Shown here: positions 8,645 through 17,185 of the stretch, one piece after another
How the letters are laid out: each line of letters begins with the position of its first letter
How positions within the stretch are numbered: position 1 is the stretch's first letter
NCBI GenBank assembly: GCA_903789615.1
Contig: CAIFEV010000001.1
Span: 62,001 to 126,000 of the forward strand
Length of the DNA: 64,000 nt
Source of the DNA: an uncultured Lachnospiraceae bacterium
GTDB taxonomy: Bacteria; Bacillota; Clostridia; Lachnospirales; Lachnospiraceae
Reading direction: 5' to 3'
Notes under the pieces: model-generated
Databases searched by the model: none
Seen by the model: only the letters and a program-made list of their open reading frames with translations
What the model was told of the DNA's origin: nothing
Translations under genes and position numbers: made by a program

Positions 8645-9997
8645 ATGAGTAAAAAATTTTCCTGGCGCACGCCAAAGGAACTGCGCCGGCGCGGAAGGGC
8701 GCTTGGCGTGAATCTGCCGATGGCTTCCGACACGCGCGTCTGCGGGACGCCGCTTACGGTGGGGAAACTCACGCTGCACAACCGGCTTGGGATCGCGCCG
8801 ATGGAGGGGGCGGATTCGCTCCCGGACGGCTCTCCCTCGGAGCTGACTCTCCGACGGTACGTGCGGGAGGCACAGGGCGGCGCGGCTGTGATCTGGTTCG
8901 AGGCGATCAGTGTCGTTCCAGAAGGCCGTTCTTCAAAGACGCAGCTTCTTCTCACAAAAGAAAATCTGGACGCGTTTAAGCGCATGACCGATGCGGTAAA
9001 AAGAGCCGGCATCATGGCCAATGGCTTCGCGCCGTATCTCATCTGTCAGGCGAACCACTCGGGCCGCTACAGCAATCCGGACAACAGGCCGGCGCCGATC
9101 ATCGCGTTTCGCTCACCGTATCTGGAACAGTTCAGGAAAGCGGACGATTCCTGCATCGTATCAGATGACTATCTGGCATCGCTGGAGGAGCGGTTCGGCG
9201 AGGGAGCCAGGCTGGCGAAGGAAGCCGGGTTTGATGCAGTGGACATTAAGTCGTGTCACGGGTATCTCTTCGCGGAGGTAGCGGCCGGATTCACCAGACC
9301 GGGCCGGTACGGCGGGAGCTACGAAAACCGCACGAGACTGCTTAAAAACAGCATCCGGGCGGCGAAGGTTTATGAGAGTGATACCTTTCAGATTGTCTCA
9401 CGCGTAGGAATCTATGACGGATATCCGTATCCGTACGGTTTCGGAATGAGAGATGACAAGTCTCTTCTGCCGGATTACACTGAGCCGGAACGTCTGGTGC
9501 AGGAACTTTACGGGGATCTGGGGCTGCGCATGATCTGCGTCACGATGGGCAATCCGTATGTCACGACGCATGTGACAAGACCCTTTGACAAGGGAAAGTA
9601 CGAGCCGGCGGAGCATCCGCTAACCGGTGTGGGCCGGATGCTGGACGGCACGCGGGAAATCAAGAAATGGGTGCCGGGCATGACGGTCCTGGCGTCCGCG
9701 CCGACGTATCTGCGGCAGTTTTCGGATTTGTACACGGCGGGCGCCATAGAGCAGGGATACTGCGACGGTATGCTGTTCGGGCGGATGGCATTTGCCAACC
9801 CGGGGTTTGCAAATCAGATCATCCGGGACGGCCGGATTGACGCGTCGAAGGTCTGCATGACCTGCGGGGCCTGCGGCGACCTGATCCGCTCGCACAAGCC
9901 GGCCGGATGCGTGGTGAGAGACGGCGGGATATATCTACCGTATTACCGGGAATTTTTAAAAGAAAAAAGCAGTCTTCCGAAGAATTTCAGGGGATGA
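8645..9997 (+). CDS. NADH:flavin oxidoreductase, old yellow enzyme family
   Basis: FMN TIM-barrel enoate reductase of 450 residues. The barrel starts with LTLHNRLGIAPMEGADSLPDGSPSE and contains the family His/Asn region NGFAPYLICQANHSGRYS and the later SCHGYLFAEVAAGFTRPGRYGGSYENR block. A Cys-rich segment CMTCGACGDLIRSHKPAGC near the C-terminus resembles the 4Fe-4S site of BaiH/2,4-dienoyl-CoA reductase-type members, but the NAD/FAD domain that normally follows is missing. The N-terminal 20 residues are basic and atypical. Function is probably hydrogenation of an activated C=C bond in this cluster. Confidence 0.88.
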   Translation: MSKKFSWRTPKELRRRGRALGVNLPMASDTRVCGTPLTVGKLTLHNRLGIAPMEGADSLPDGSPSELTLRRYVREAQGGAAVIWFEAISVVPEGRSSKTQLLLTKENLDAFKRMTDAVKRAGIMANGFAPYLICQANHSGRYSNPDNRPAPIIAFRSPYLEQFRKADDSCIVSDDYLASLEERFGEGARLAKEAGFDAVDIKSCHGYLFAEVAAGFTRPGRYGGSYENRTRLLKNSIRAAKVYESDTFQIVSRVGIYDGYPYPYGFGMRDDKSLLPDYTEPERLVQELYGDLGLRMICVTMGNPYVTTHVTRPFDKGKYEPAEHPLTGVGRMLDGTREIKKWVPGMTVLASAPTYLRQFSDLYTAGAIEQGYCDGMLFGRMAFANPGFANQIIRDGRIDASKVCMTCGACGDLIRSHKPAGCVVRDGGIYLPYYREFLKEKSSLPKNFRG

Positions 9998-10045
9998 ACA
10001 GGAAGTGCATGACAGGTTGACTGTTGACAGATGATGGAGGTTGCG

Positions 10046-10813
10046 ATGAAAAAGACAGCGGTGATTACCGGCGGAACCCGGGGCATCGGGCTGGCGGCGG
10101 CCAGGAAACTTGGGAGTCTCGGCTGCAGCATTGTGATTTTTGCAAGCGGCGCGCAGGAGAAATATCAGCAGACCTTTGATGTGCTCACCGGCATGGGGAT
10201 CGACTGGATCTATGTGCGCGGGTCACTGGATGACAGCGATGACAGGAAGCGTCTGGTTGAAGAAGCCGTGAAGCGTTATGGCCGGATTGATATTCTGGTT
10301 AACGATGCCGGCGTGGCGCCGAAGGAACGCCGGGACCTTCTGGAGATGAGCGAGGAAAGTTTTGACCGCGTCATGGGGATAAATCTGAAGGGCACGATGT
10401 TCCTGACGCAGCTCGTTGCAAAGCAGATGATCGCGCAGGAGAAGATATTTACCCTTAAAGGGCATATTGTCAACGTGGGCTCCTGCTCGGCGGCGGTGTC
10501 ATCGGTTAACCGGGGCGAATACTGCATTTCCAAGGCGGGTGTGTCGATGATCACGACGCTTTTTGCCGACCGGCTGGCCCCGGAGGGAATTGTTGTCAAC
10601 GAGGTTCGTCCGGGGGTCATCGCCACAGATATGACGGCGAAGGTGAAGGAGAAGTATGACCGGATGTTTGCCGGGGATCAGTTCCCGATTGCCCGCTGGG
10701 GGCGTCCGGAGGAGGTGGCCGAGGCGATCGCGTTCTTCTGCTCGGATGCCGTGACGTACACGACGGGAAATTATCTGGATGTGGACGGCGGTTTCCATAT
10801 CCGCAGGCTGTGA
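10046..10813 (+). CDS. Short-chain dehydrogenase/reductase
   Basis: Classical SDR of 255 residues: cofactor motif TGGTRGIG, NDAGVAP, catalytic Ser in VNVGSCSAAVSS and YxxxK as YCISK, ending with the GNYLDVDGGFHI block. The start at ATG 10046 is chosen because GGAGG lies five bases upstream; the track ATG 10031 has no such site. Sits between an enoate reductase and a fumarate-reductase-like flavoprotein, so probably interconverts a keto and hydroxy group on the same intermediate. Confidence 0.9.
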   Translation: MKKTAVITGGTRGIGLAAARKLGSLGCSIVIFASGAQEKYQQTFDVLTGMGIDWIYVRGSLDDSDDRKRLVEEAVKRYGRIDILVNDAGVAPKERRDLLEMSEESFDRVMGINLKGTMFLTQLVAKQMIAQEKIFTLKGHIVNVGSCSAAVSSVNRGEYCISKAGVSMITTLFADRLAPEGIVVNEVRPGVIATDMTAKVKEKYDRMFAGDQFPIARWGRPEEVAEAIAFFCSDAVTYTTGNYLDVDGGFHIRRL

Positions 10814-10824
10814 GGCGGTGTGCC

Positions 10825-12762
10825 ATGGATATCCGGGAGAAGAGGTGCCTGAATCTTGTGATCGGGTCGGGAGCAGCAGGCTATGCGGCGGCATTGCGCC
10901 TGCTGCAGCTCGGTGAGACGGACACACTGCTGGCGACAGACCATGTGAACGCCGGTACATCGCGCAACACGGGGTCGGACAAGCAGACATACTACAAGCT
11001 CTCCATGGCAGGAGCTTCGCCGGATTCGGTGCGGCAGATGGCCCGCGATCTCTTCAGCTGTCAGTGTGTGGACGGCGATACGGCTCTTGTTGAGGCCGCG
11101 CTCTCGGCGCGCTGCTTTTACTGGCTTGTGGAGATGGGGGTTCCGTTTCCTGCAACAGAGTACGGCGAGTATATGGGCTACCGGACGGATCACGACGCCA
11201 GCTGCCGCGCCACGAGTGCCGGCCCGTACACATCCCGTATGATGACGGAAGCACTGGAAAGAAGAGCCGGAGAGGAGAAGCTGGAGGTCCTTGACGGGCG
11301 GCAGCTGCTGAAAATCCTGACATCTGACGGGCGCGCTTACGGAGCTTTGTTTCTCGTATCGGAAGGCGGCCGTACTCCTGAAGCACAGATTATCTGGGCG
11401 GACAATGTGGTTCTTGCCACGGGGGCGCCGGCCGGAATGTATAAGGACAGTGTCTATCCGGCCAGCCAGACAGGCGGGTCCGGAGCGGCCTTTGAGGCGG
11501 GGGCGGCCGGAAAAAATCTGACGGAGTGGCAGTTCGGACTCGCGTCAAAAAATCCCCGCTGGAACGTCTCGGGGACATATATGCAGGTGCTGCCGCGCTT
11601 TGTCTCAACGAATGAGACCGGAGGCGATGAGCGGGAGTTTCTGATGGAATTTTACAAAGACCGCTATGAGATGCTGCAGAATATCTTCCTGAAAGGGTAT
11701 CAGTGGCCGTTTGACGCCCTGAAGGCGTCCGGCGGCTCATCGGTGATCGACCTGCTGGTGTATCAGGAGACAGTGGTGAGGAAGCGTCGGGTATTTCTTG
11801 ACTTCACGGAAAATCCCGGGAAAAGGGACATTGACTTCAATAAACTTCCGGAAGAGGCTGCGCAGTACCTCGTGAAAGCCGGTGCTGCATTCGGGAAACC
11901 GGTTGACAGGCTTGAGAAGATGAATCACCCGGCGGCTGACTTTTACCGGGAACACGGTGTGGATCTTCACCGGCAGCGGCTTGAGATCGCGCTCTGCGCG
12001 CAGCACAACAACGGCGGTCTTGCCGGAAATGCAGACTGGGAGACGGGGGTAGGGCATCTGTTTGCGGTCGGGGAGGTCAACGGGACGCACGGCGTCACGC
12101 GCCCCGGCGGAACGGCGCTCAATGCCGGCCAGTGCGGGGCACTCCGCGCAGCCGGATGCATCCGGCTGCGGCATCTGCATGAAACACTTTCGGTTCCGGG
12201 TGAGGAAATGCGGCTGGAAATGCGCAGGCAGGCATCCGGATTTCTGGCGCTGGCAGACGGGTGCCGCGGCACACAGAGCGTGGCCGAAGTCTGGAAGGGT
12301 GCGTCAGAGCGCATGAGCCGCTGCGGCGGCATCATCCGGGAAGCGGGACAGCTTGAAGACGCGCTTCGGGAAACGAAAGAGACCGTAAAGACTCTTGAAA
12401 AGCGGACAAAGAAGCCTTCCGGCAAAGAGCTCTGCGCGTGGTACCGGCTGCGGGACATGCTCCTTTCCCAGATCGTCTATCTGTCCGCAATGCTGGATTA
12501 CTGCCGCGGGGGCGGCGCGTCCCGCGGCTCGGCCCTGTACGTGGACTCTTCCGTCAGGCGCGGCTGTGACCGGTTTCCGGAGCAGCTCCGATACAGAACG
12601 GATGCGGGGACGTCCGGCGGACAGATTCAGGAGGCACATCTGGATCCGGTTACGCTTGACGCCTGCTGCACGCGGCGGCCTGTGAGGCCGATTCCGGATA
12701 CCGACTATTTCTTCGAGAACCAGTGGCGGGCTTACCGGGAAAGATGGAAAGAACAAACTTAA
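10825..12762 (+). CDS. FAD-dependent oxidoreductase of the fumarate reductase/succinate dehydrogenase flavoprotein family
   Basis: 645 residues. N-terminal dinucleotide motif VIGSGAAGYAAALRL, HVNAGTSRNTGSDKQTYYKLS, a middle FAD-contact segment ADNVVLATGAPAGMYKDS, and the C-terminal family block HNNGGLAGNADWETGVGHLFAVGEV followed by GGTALNAGQCG. No signal peptide or heme sites, so a soluble enzyme. Starts 11 bases after the SDR stop with a GAGGCGG site; the track GTG at 10810 overlaps the SDR stop. Probably reduces an unsaturated carboxylate or dehydrogenates it. Substrate unknown. Confidence 0.82.
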   Translation: MDIREKRCLNLVIGSGAAGYAAALRLLQLGETDTLLATDHVNAGTSRNTGSDKQTYYKLSMAGASPDSVRQMARDLFSCQCVDGDTALVEAALSARCFYWLVEMGVPFPATEYGEYMGYRTDHDASCRATSAGPYTSRMMTEALERRAGEEKLEVLDGRQLLKILTSDGRAYGALFLVSEGGRTPEAQIIWADNVVLATGAPAGMYKDSVYPASQTGGSGAAFEAGAAGKNLTEWQFGLASKNPRWNVSGTYMQVLPRFVSTNETGGDEREFLMEFYKDRYEMLQNIFLKGYQWPFDALKASGGSSVIDLLVYQETVVRKRRVFLDFTENPGKRDIDFNKLPEEAAQYLVKAGAAFGKPVDRLEKMNHPAADFYREHGVDLHRQRLEIALCAQHNNGGLAGNADWETGVGHLFAVGEVNGTHGVTRPGGTALNAGQCGALRAAGCIRLRHLHETLSVPGEEMRLEMRRQASGFLALADGCRGTQSVAEVWKGASERMSRCGGIIREAGQLEDALRETKETVKTLEKRTKKPSGKELCAWYRLRDMLLSQIVYLSAMLDYCRGGGASRGSALYVDSSVRRGCDRFPEQLRYRTDAGTSGGQIQEAHLDPVTLDACCTRRPVRPIPDTDYFFENQWRAYRERWKEQT

Positions 12763-12785
12763 GAAACGGGAAGGACGGAATATGT

Positions 12786-12820
12786 CCGGCGCCGCAGACG
12801 CGCGCGCCGGGCATCTTTTA
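12786..12820 (+). terminator. Probable terminator of the reductive cluster
   Basis: CCGGCGC and GCGCCGG form a GC-rich stem, followed by a weak CATCTTTTATT tract. It lies 23 bases beyond the flavoprotein stop. Confidence 0.5.
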
Positions 12821-12872
12821 TTCCAACGGCAAAAATGTTAGAATCTTTTTGTCTTAAGCAAAGGGGATTCTT

Positions 12873-14321
12873 ATGAGCCAGAGCGTAAAGAAAAATTACC
12901 TGTACAATCTGACCTATCAGATGCTGACCCTGATTCTGCCGCTCGTCACCACACCGTATGTGTCCCGGGTACTCGGTGCGCAGAATCTGGGTATCTACAG
13001 CTACACGCTCTCGATCAGCGCGTTTTTTATTCTGTTCGGGTCGCTCGGCATTGCAATGTACGGGCAGCGGGAGATCGCATTTGTCAGGGACAGCCGGGAG
13101 AAGCGCAGCAGTACGTTCTGGGAGATTGTGACGCTCAGAGCCATCACGATGCTTTTTTCGATCGTCATCTTTTACATCGCGTTTGTAAACGGGAACAATG
13201 ATTACCGGATGTACTACCGGATCCTGCTGCTGGAAATGATCGGCAACGTCGCCGACATCAGCTGGTTCTTTCAGGGGCTGGAGGATTTCCGGAAGACGGT
13301 TACGCGGAACATGGCCGTCAAGCTGGCGAGCGTGACCTGTATTTTTTTGTTTGTGCGAAGCGAGGACGATCTTCCCGTCTATTTCCTGATCTATGTGTTT
13401 TCAATTCTGCTGGGGAATCTTTCTCTCTGGCTGTATCTTCCGAAGCTCATATACGGGCCGAGGCGCGGGAAACTTCATGTTTTCCGGCACCTGAGGCCGA
13501 CGCTCGCGCTCTTCATCCCGCAGATCGCCGTTCAGGTCTATACGATTCTGGACCGGACCATGATCGGTGCGATCATCGCCGACAAGAGCGAGGTCGGGTA
13601 CTACGATCAGGCGCAGAAGATCGTCAAGATGCTTCTGACGGTCGTGACGTCAATCGGCACCGTTCTGATGCCCCGCATCGCCCACACGTATGCGTCCGGG
13701 GACATGGAGAAGGTGCACGGGTACATGCGCAAGTCCTTCCGGGCTGTTTTCTTTCTGGCTTTTCCGCTCATCTTCGGAATTATATCCGTATCGGATGCGT
13801 TTGTCCCCGCGTTCTTCGGTGCGGGCTACGACAAGGTCAGGATTCTGATGCCTGTCATCAGTCCGATTATGTTCCTCATCGGAATGAGCAATGTCACGGG
13901 GACGCAGTATCTGCTCCCGACCATGCGGCAGAAGGAGTACACGATCTCGGTGCTGGCCGGGTCGGGTGTGAATTTCTGCATGAACGCACTGCTCATTCCG
14001 CATTTCGGCGCACTCGGCGCCTCCATCGGCACGGTCATCGCCGAGACGGCCGTGACCGGTGTCCAGATTTTCTTTACGCGCCATGACTTTCAGTGGCTGC
14101 GGATCATCCGGTCGATGGGACCGTACCTGCTCGCAGCACTTGCGATGTTTGCGGGGTGCCTTGCATTTCGGCATTTTATCCCGGCGGGATGGAGCTCTGT
14201 CATCGGACAGGTTGTCGTCAGTGCACTTCTTTACGGCGGGATCCTGATGCTCATGAAGGACCCGTGTGTGTATATGTTTCTTAATGCGGTGAAGAAAAGA
14301 GGCAGAAAGAGTAAAGAATAA
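12873..14321 (+). CDS. Polysaccharide/lipid-linked oligosaccharide flippase (Wzx-type, MOP superfamily)
   Basis: 482 residues, about 12-14 hydrophobic segments. The start SVKKNYLYNLTYQMLTLILPLVTTPYVSRVLG is typical of Wzx/RfbX flippases, as is the SALYG-like C-terminal region. Role would be export of undecaprenyl-linked sugar repeats for capsule or teichoic-type glycans. No glycosyltransferase cluster adjoins it, so the partner pathway is encoded elsewhere. AAAGGGGA ribosome site, ATG start. Confidence 0.87.
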   Translation: MSQSVKKNYLYNLTYQMLTLILPLVTTPYVSRVLGAQNLGIYSYTLSISAFFILFGSLGIAMYGQREIAFVRDSREKRSSTFWEIVTLRAITMLFSIVIFYIAFVNGNNDYRMYYRILLLEMIGNVADISWFFQGLEDFRKTVTRNMAVKLASVTCIFLFVRSEDDLPVYFLIYVFSILLGNLSLWLYLPKLIYGPRRGKLHVFRHLRPTLALFIPQIAVQVYTILDRTMIGAIIADKSEVGYYDQAQKIVKMLLTVVTSIGTVLMPRIAHTYASGDMEKVHGYMRKSFRAVFFLAFPLIFGIISVSDAFVPAFFGAGYDKVRILMPVISPIMFLIGMSNVTGTQYLLPTMRQKEYTISVLAGSGVNFCMNALLIPHFGALGASIGTVIAETAVTGVQIFFTRHDFQWLRIIRSMGPYLLAALAMFAGCLAFRHFIPAGWSSVIGQVVVSALLYGGILMLMKDPCVYMFLNAVKKRGRKSKE

Positions 14322-14345
14322 CAGGAATATCAGCGGGAGGCACAA

Positions 14346-15068
14346 ATGTTTATTCTGGAAGCACTTGACTGGATGATCGCCATCTACGTGCTGGCGGCAC
14401 TTCTCCCGGCGATTTTTCTCATGCGCTACATCTACAAGATGGACACGTATGAGAAGGAGCCGGCGTATCTTCTCTGGGGCTGTATCCTGCGCGGCGTTCT
14501 CGCGGCGCTCGTGTCCATCATCCTGGAGATGATCGGGGAAAATCTTTTGGGGATCAGCCCGGTCGACAAGAATTCGGTCACATACACGGCGCTGCTGGCA
14601 TTTTTTGTCGTCGCGGTAGTCGAGGAGGGCACGAAGTATTTCTTCATGGGGCGCCTTACCTGGCATGATCCCAACTTCAACTATCTGTTTGATGCCATCG
14701 TTTACTCGGCATTCACCTCACTTGGCTTCGCGGCTTTTGAAAACGTGAAGTATGTGTTCTCCTACGGCCTTGGCGTGGCCCTCACGCGGGCGGTTCTCGC
14801 CGTTCCGGGGCATCTGGGTTTCTCGGTGGTCTTCGGGTATTTTTACGGTCGCGCGAAGCTGGCAGGGGACAGAGGCGCAAAAGCTCTTAGCGCCGTGGAC
14901 ATCGCCGTCGGCTACGCGCTTGCTGTATTTCTGCACGGGTTCTACGATTTCTGCGCGATGATGAATACCAGTCAGTCTATGGCGCTGTTCATCGCATTTG
15001 TCGTGATTATGTATGTCGTGATCATCCTGCTGCTGCGCCGGGAGTCAAAGCACAACCGCCCGGTGTGA
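14346..15068 (+). CDS. PrsW-family intramembrane metalloprotease
   Basis: 240-residue polytopic membrane protein. The motifs of the PrsW/CPBP-like fold are visible: VVEEGTKYFF (Glu-Glu), GFAAFENVKYVF (second Glu), PGHLGFSVVFG (His) and FLHGFYDFCA (His-Asp). In Bacillus PrsW cleaves anti-sigma factors; a similar site-1 role is possible, but no anti-sigma gene is nearby. It follows the flippase by 24 bases with GGGAGG upstream and may be cotranscribed. Confidence 0.82.
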   Translation: MFILEALDWMIAIYVLAALLPAIFLMRYIYKMDTYEKEPAYLLWGCILRGVLAALVSIILEMIGENLLGISPVDKNSVTYTALLAFFVVAVVEEGTKYFFMGRLTWHDPNFNYLFDAIVYSAFTSLGFAAFENVKYVFSYGLGVALTRAVLAVPGHLGFSVVFGYFYGRAKLAGDRGAKALSAVDIAVGYALAVFLHGFYDFCAMMNTSQSMALFIAFVVIMYVVIILLLRRESKHNRPV

Positions 15069-15075
15069 GGCGCGC

Positions 15076-15105
15076 GTGACATGGCGCAGTGGTTTGTGCT
15101 AAAGT
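15076..15105 (+). promoter_or_regulatory. Putative promoter of the ridA gene
   Basis: GTGACA at 15076-15081, 18-bp spacer and TAAAGT at 15100-15105 with a TG upstream of the -10. Imperfect hexamers, but correctly placed about 46 bases before the ridA start. Confidence 0.4.
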
Positions 15106-15151
15106 AGAAGTGTTAACGAAAATAACGGCAGAACAGGCAGAGGAGAAGCAT

Positions 15152-15523
15152 ATGGTTAAGATCAGCACAGACAAGGCACCGGCCGCCATCGGCCCGTATT
15201 CCCAGGCAGTTTCGGCAAATGGTTTCATCTTCGCTTCCGGGCAGACACCAGTAAGTCCGGAGACCGGAAAGTTTGAAGGCGGCATTGAGGAACAGGCCGA
15301 GCAGGCCTGCAAAAATGTCGGTGAGATTCTTGCGGCCGGCGGCAGCGGATTTGACAAGGTCGTGAAGACGACCTGCTTCCTCGCGGATATCGCGGATTTC
15401 AAGGCGTTCAACGGTGTGTACGCGAAGTACTTCACGTCCAAGCCGGCGCGCAGCTGTGTGGCGGTGAAGGACCTTCCGCTCGGCGTCCTCTGCGAAATCG
15501 AGGCGATCGCCGTCAAGGACTGA
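15152..15523 (+). CDS. ridA: RidA family reactive imine/enamine deaminase
   Basis: 123 residues beginning MVKISTDKAPAAIGPYSQAV and containing IFASGQTPVSPETG, TTCFLADIADFKAFN and the Arg-containing PARSCVAVKDLPLG with CEIEAIAV at the end; this is the full RidA/YjgF set including the catalytic Arg. It hydrolyses 2-aminoacrylate-type imines from PLP enzymes. ATG 15152 with AGGAGAAG is preferred over the track start at 15089, whose extra residues do not resemble the family. Confidence 0.92.
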   Translation: MVKISTDKAPAAIGPYSQAVSANGFIFASGQTPVSPETGKFEGGIEEQAEQACKNVGEILAAGGSGFDKVVKTTCFLADIADFKAFNGVYAKYFTSKPARSCVAVKDLPLGVLCEIEAIAVKD

Positions 15524-15527
15524 TGCG

Positions 15528-16559
15528 ATGAGAAGAGCACTGTTTATCGGCGGTACGGGCACGATCAGCACGGCCATCGTGAGAAGGCTGCTCGCGTCCG
15601 GCATCTGGGAAGTATGGCTTCTCAACCGGGGAAGCAGGAGCGGCCTGTTTGACGGCCCGGTTCACGAGATACGCGCCGACATTCACGACCCTGGGGCGGC
15701 AAAAGCGGCGCTTGCAGGAATGGATTTTGACTGCGTATGTGAATTTGTCGGCTTTCAGGAGGAGGATGTACGGCGCGACTATGAGCTGTTCAAGGGCAGA
15801 ACGGGACAGTACATCTTCACGAGCTCCGCATCGGCCTATCACAAGCCGGCGGCCTCGTACATCGTGAGCGAGGGCACGTCGCTTTCCAACCCGTACTGGG
15901 AGTACTCCCGCGGGAAGATTGCGTGCGAGGATTTTCTGATGCGCAAGTACCGTGAGGAACAGTTTCCTGTCACGATCGTACGCCCGAGCCACACCTACTG
16001 CGAGCGGTCGATCCCGACTGCGCTTCACGGCGCGAAGGGTTCCTGGCAGGTTATCTCGCGTATGATGGAAGGCAAACCGGTTATTGTGCACGGCGACGGC
16101 AGCTCGCTGTGGACGCTCACCTTCAGCACCGATTTCGCGGTCGGCTATACCGGTCTGATGGGCAATGAAGCCGCCATCGGCGAGGCATTTCAGATCACCG
16201 GAGACGAGACGCTCACCTGGGATCAGATCTACCGCACGATCGGCGGGGCACTGGGCGTCACGCCGCATCTGTTCCATGTCTCCTCGGATTTTCTCGCGGC
16301 TGCGGGAAAGCCGGCAGGGTATGATTTCAGAGGCGCGCTGCTGGGTGACAAGGCGGTTTCGGTGCGGTTTGACAACCGGAAGCTCAAGAGACTTGTCCCG
16401 CAGATGCGCACAAATGTGCCGTTTCATGAGGGTGTGCGCATCGCGCTTTCCTACATACAGGAGCACCCGGAGTGCCGCAGGCCGGATCCGGACTTTGACG
16501 TGTGGTGTGACAAGGTCGTGAAGGCACAGGAGGCGGCCGTACATCTCTTTGACTGCTGA
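15528..16559 (+). CDS. NAD-dependent epimerase/reductase (extended SDR)
   Basis: 343 residues. N-terminal Rossmann motif FIGGTGTISTAIVRRLL; FTSSASAYHKP, then YSRGKIACEDFL holding the YxxxK-like active site, VRPSHTYCERS and a C-terminal substrate half. Related to nucleotide-sugar epimerase-like proteins and to chloroplast-type NAD-binding proteins; the substrate is not evident. It starts four bases after ridA and is followed by a NUDIX gene, giving a small housekeeping-style operon. Confidence 0.8.
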   Translation: MRRALFIGGTGTISTAIVRRLLASGIWEVWLLNRGSRSGLFDGPVHEIRADIHDPGAAKAALAGMDFDCVCEFVGFQEEDVRRDYELFKGRTGQYIFTSSASAYHKPAASYIVSEGTSLSNPYWEYSRGKIACEDFLMRKYREEQFPVTIVRPSHTYCERSIPTALHGAKGSWQVISRMMEGKPVIVHGDGSSLWTLTFSTDFAVGYTGLMGNEAAIGEAFQITGDETLTWDQIYRTIGGALGVTPHLFHVSSDFLAAAGKPAGYDFRGALLGDKAVSVRFDNRKLKRLVPQMRTNVPFHEGVRIALSYIQEHPECRRPDPDFDVWCDKVVKAQEAAVHLFDC

Positions 16560-16595
16560 GGACTTTTAACATTTTCACAGGAAGGAGAGAACGGC

Positions 16596-17141
16596 ATGTC
16601 GGCTGAATACGAATATACGCAGGAGCGGATCGATATCTATGACTGTGACCGGCGTCCGACCGGGCGCACTAAACCCCGGCACGGCGAAGGATCGCGCCTC
16701 GCGCCGGACGAATACATGCTCTATGCACTGACGCTGATTGAAAATGAAGCGGGAGAATTCCTCATCACGCGGCGGACCATGGACAAGAAGTGGGCCGCCG
16801 GTGCGTGGGAGATCCCGGGCGGCGGCGTGAGCCAGGGGGAGACGAGCCGGAAGGCGGCGGACCGCGAGGCATATGAAGAGACGGGGATCTCCGTGACAGG
16901 AGCAGAACCGGTCTCGGTCTATACCTACCGCAACGATGACGCGGAGGGCGGCGACAACTATTTCTGCGACATCTATCATTTCCGTCTGGACTTTACCCCG
17001 GAACAGGTAAAAGTCGAAGAGGACGAGGTTTCCGGCTGGAAACTGGCGACCCTGACGGAAATGCGCAGACTGGCGGAAAGCGACGGCTTTCTGCACTACA
17101 AAAGGATCTGCGAAGCTCTGAAAGCAGAAAATAAAGTTTGA
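16596..17141 (+). CDS. NUDIX hydrolase
   Basis: 181 residues. A complete Nudix box is present: GGVSQGETSRKAADREAYEETGI, which binds the divalent metal for pyrophosphate cleavage. The N-terminal EYTQERIDIYDCDRRPTGR is typical of the YfcD/isopentenyl-diphosphate isomerase-like branch. AAGGAGAGA ribosome site, ATG start. Substrate cannot be told from sequence; a nucleoside diphosphate derivative is likely. Confidence 0.9.
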   Translation: MSAEYEYTQERIDIYDCDRRPTGRTKPRHGEGSRLAPDEYMLYALTLIENEAGEFLITRRTMDKKWAAGAWEIPGGGVSQGETSRKAADREAYEETGISVTGAEPVSVYTYRNDDAEGGDNYFCDIYHFRLDFTPEQVKVEEDEVSGWKLATLTEMRRLAESDGFLHYKRICEALKAENKV

Positions 17142-17150
17142 AAATCAAAT

Positions 17151-17185
17151 AAACCCCGAGGCTTTCTTTTGCCCCGGGGTTTTTC
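17151..17185. terminator. Bidirectional terminator between convergent genes
   Basis: AAACCCCG and CGGGGTTT form the stem, with T and A runs on either side, between the NUDIX stop and the ABC transporter stop. Confidence 0.88.

Noticed and set aside
13650-14666. 338-residue minus-strand ORF across the flippase-PrsW junction
   Set aside because: Spans two recognised genes on the other strand with low-complexity His/Arg/Asp content; shadow.
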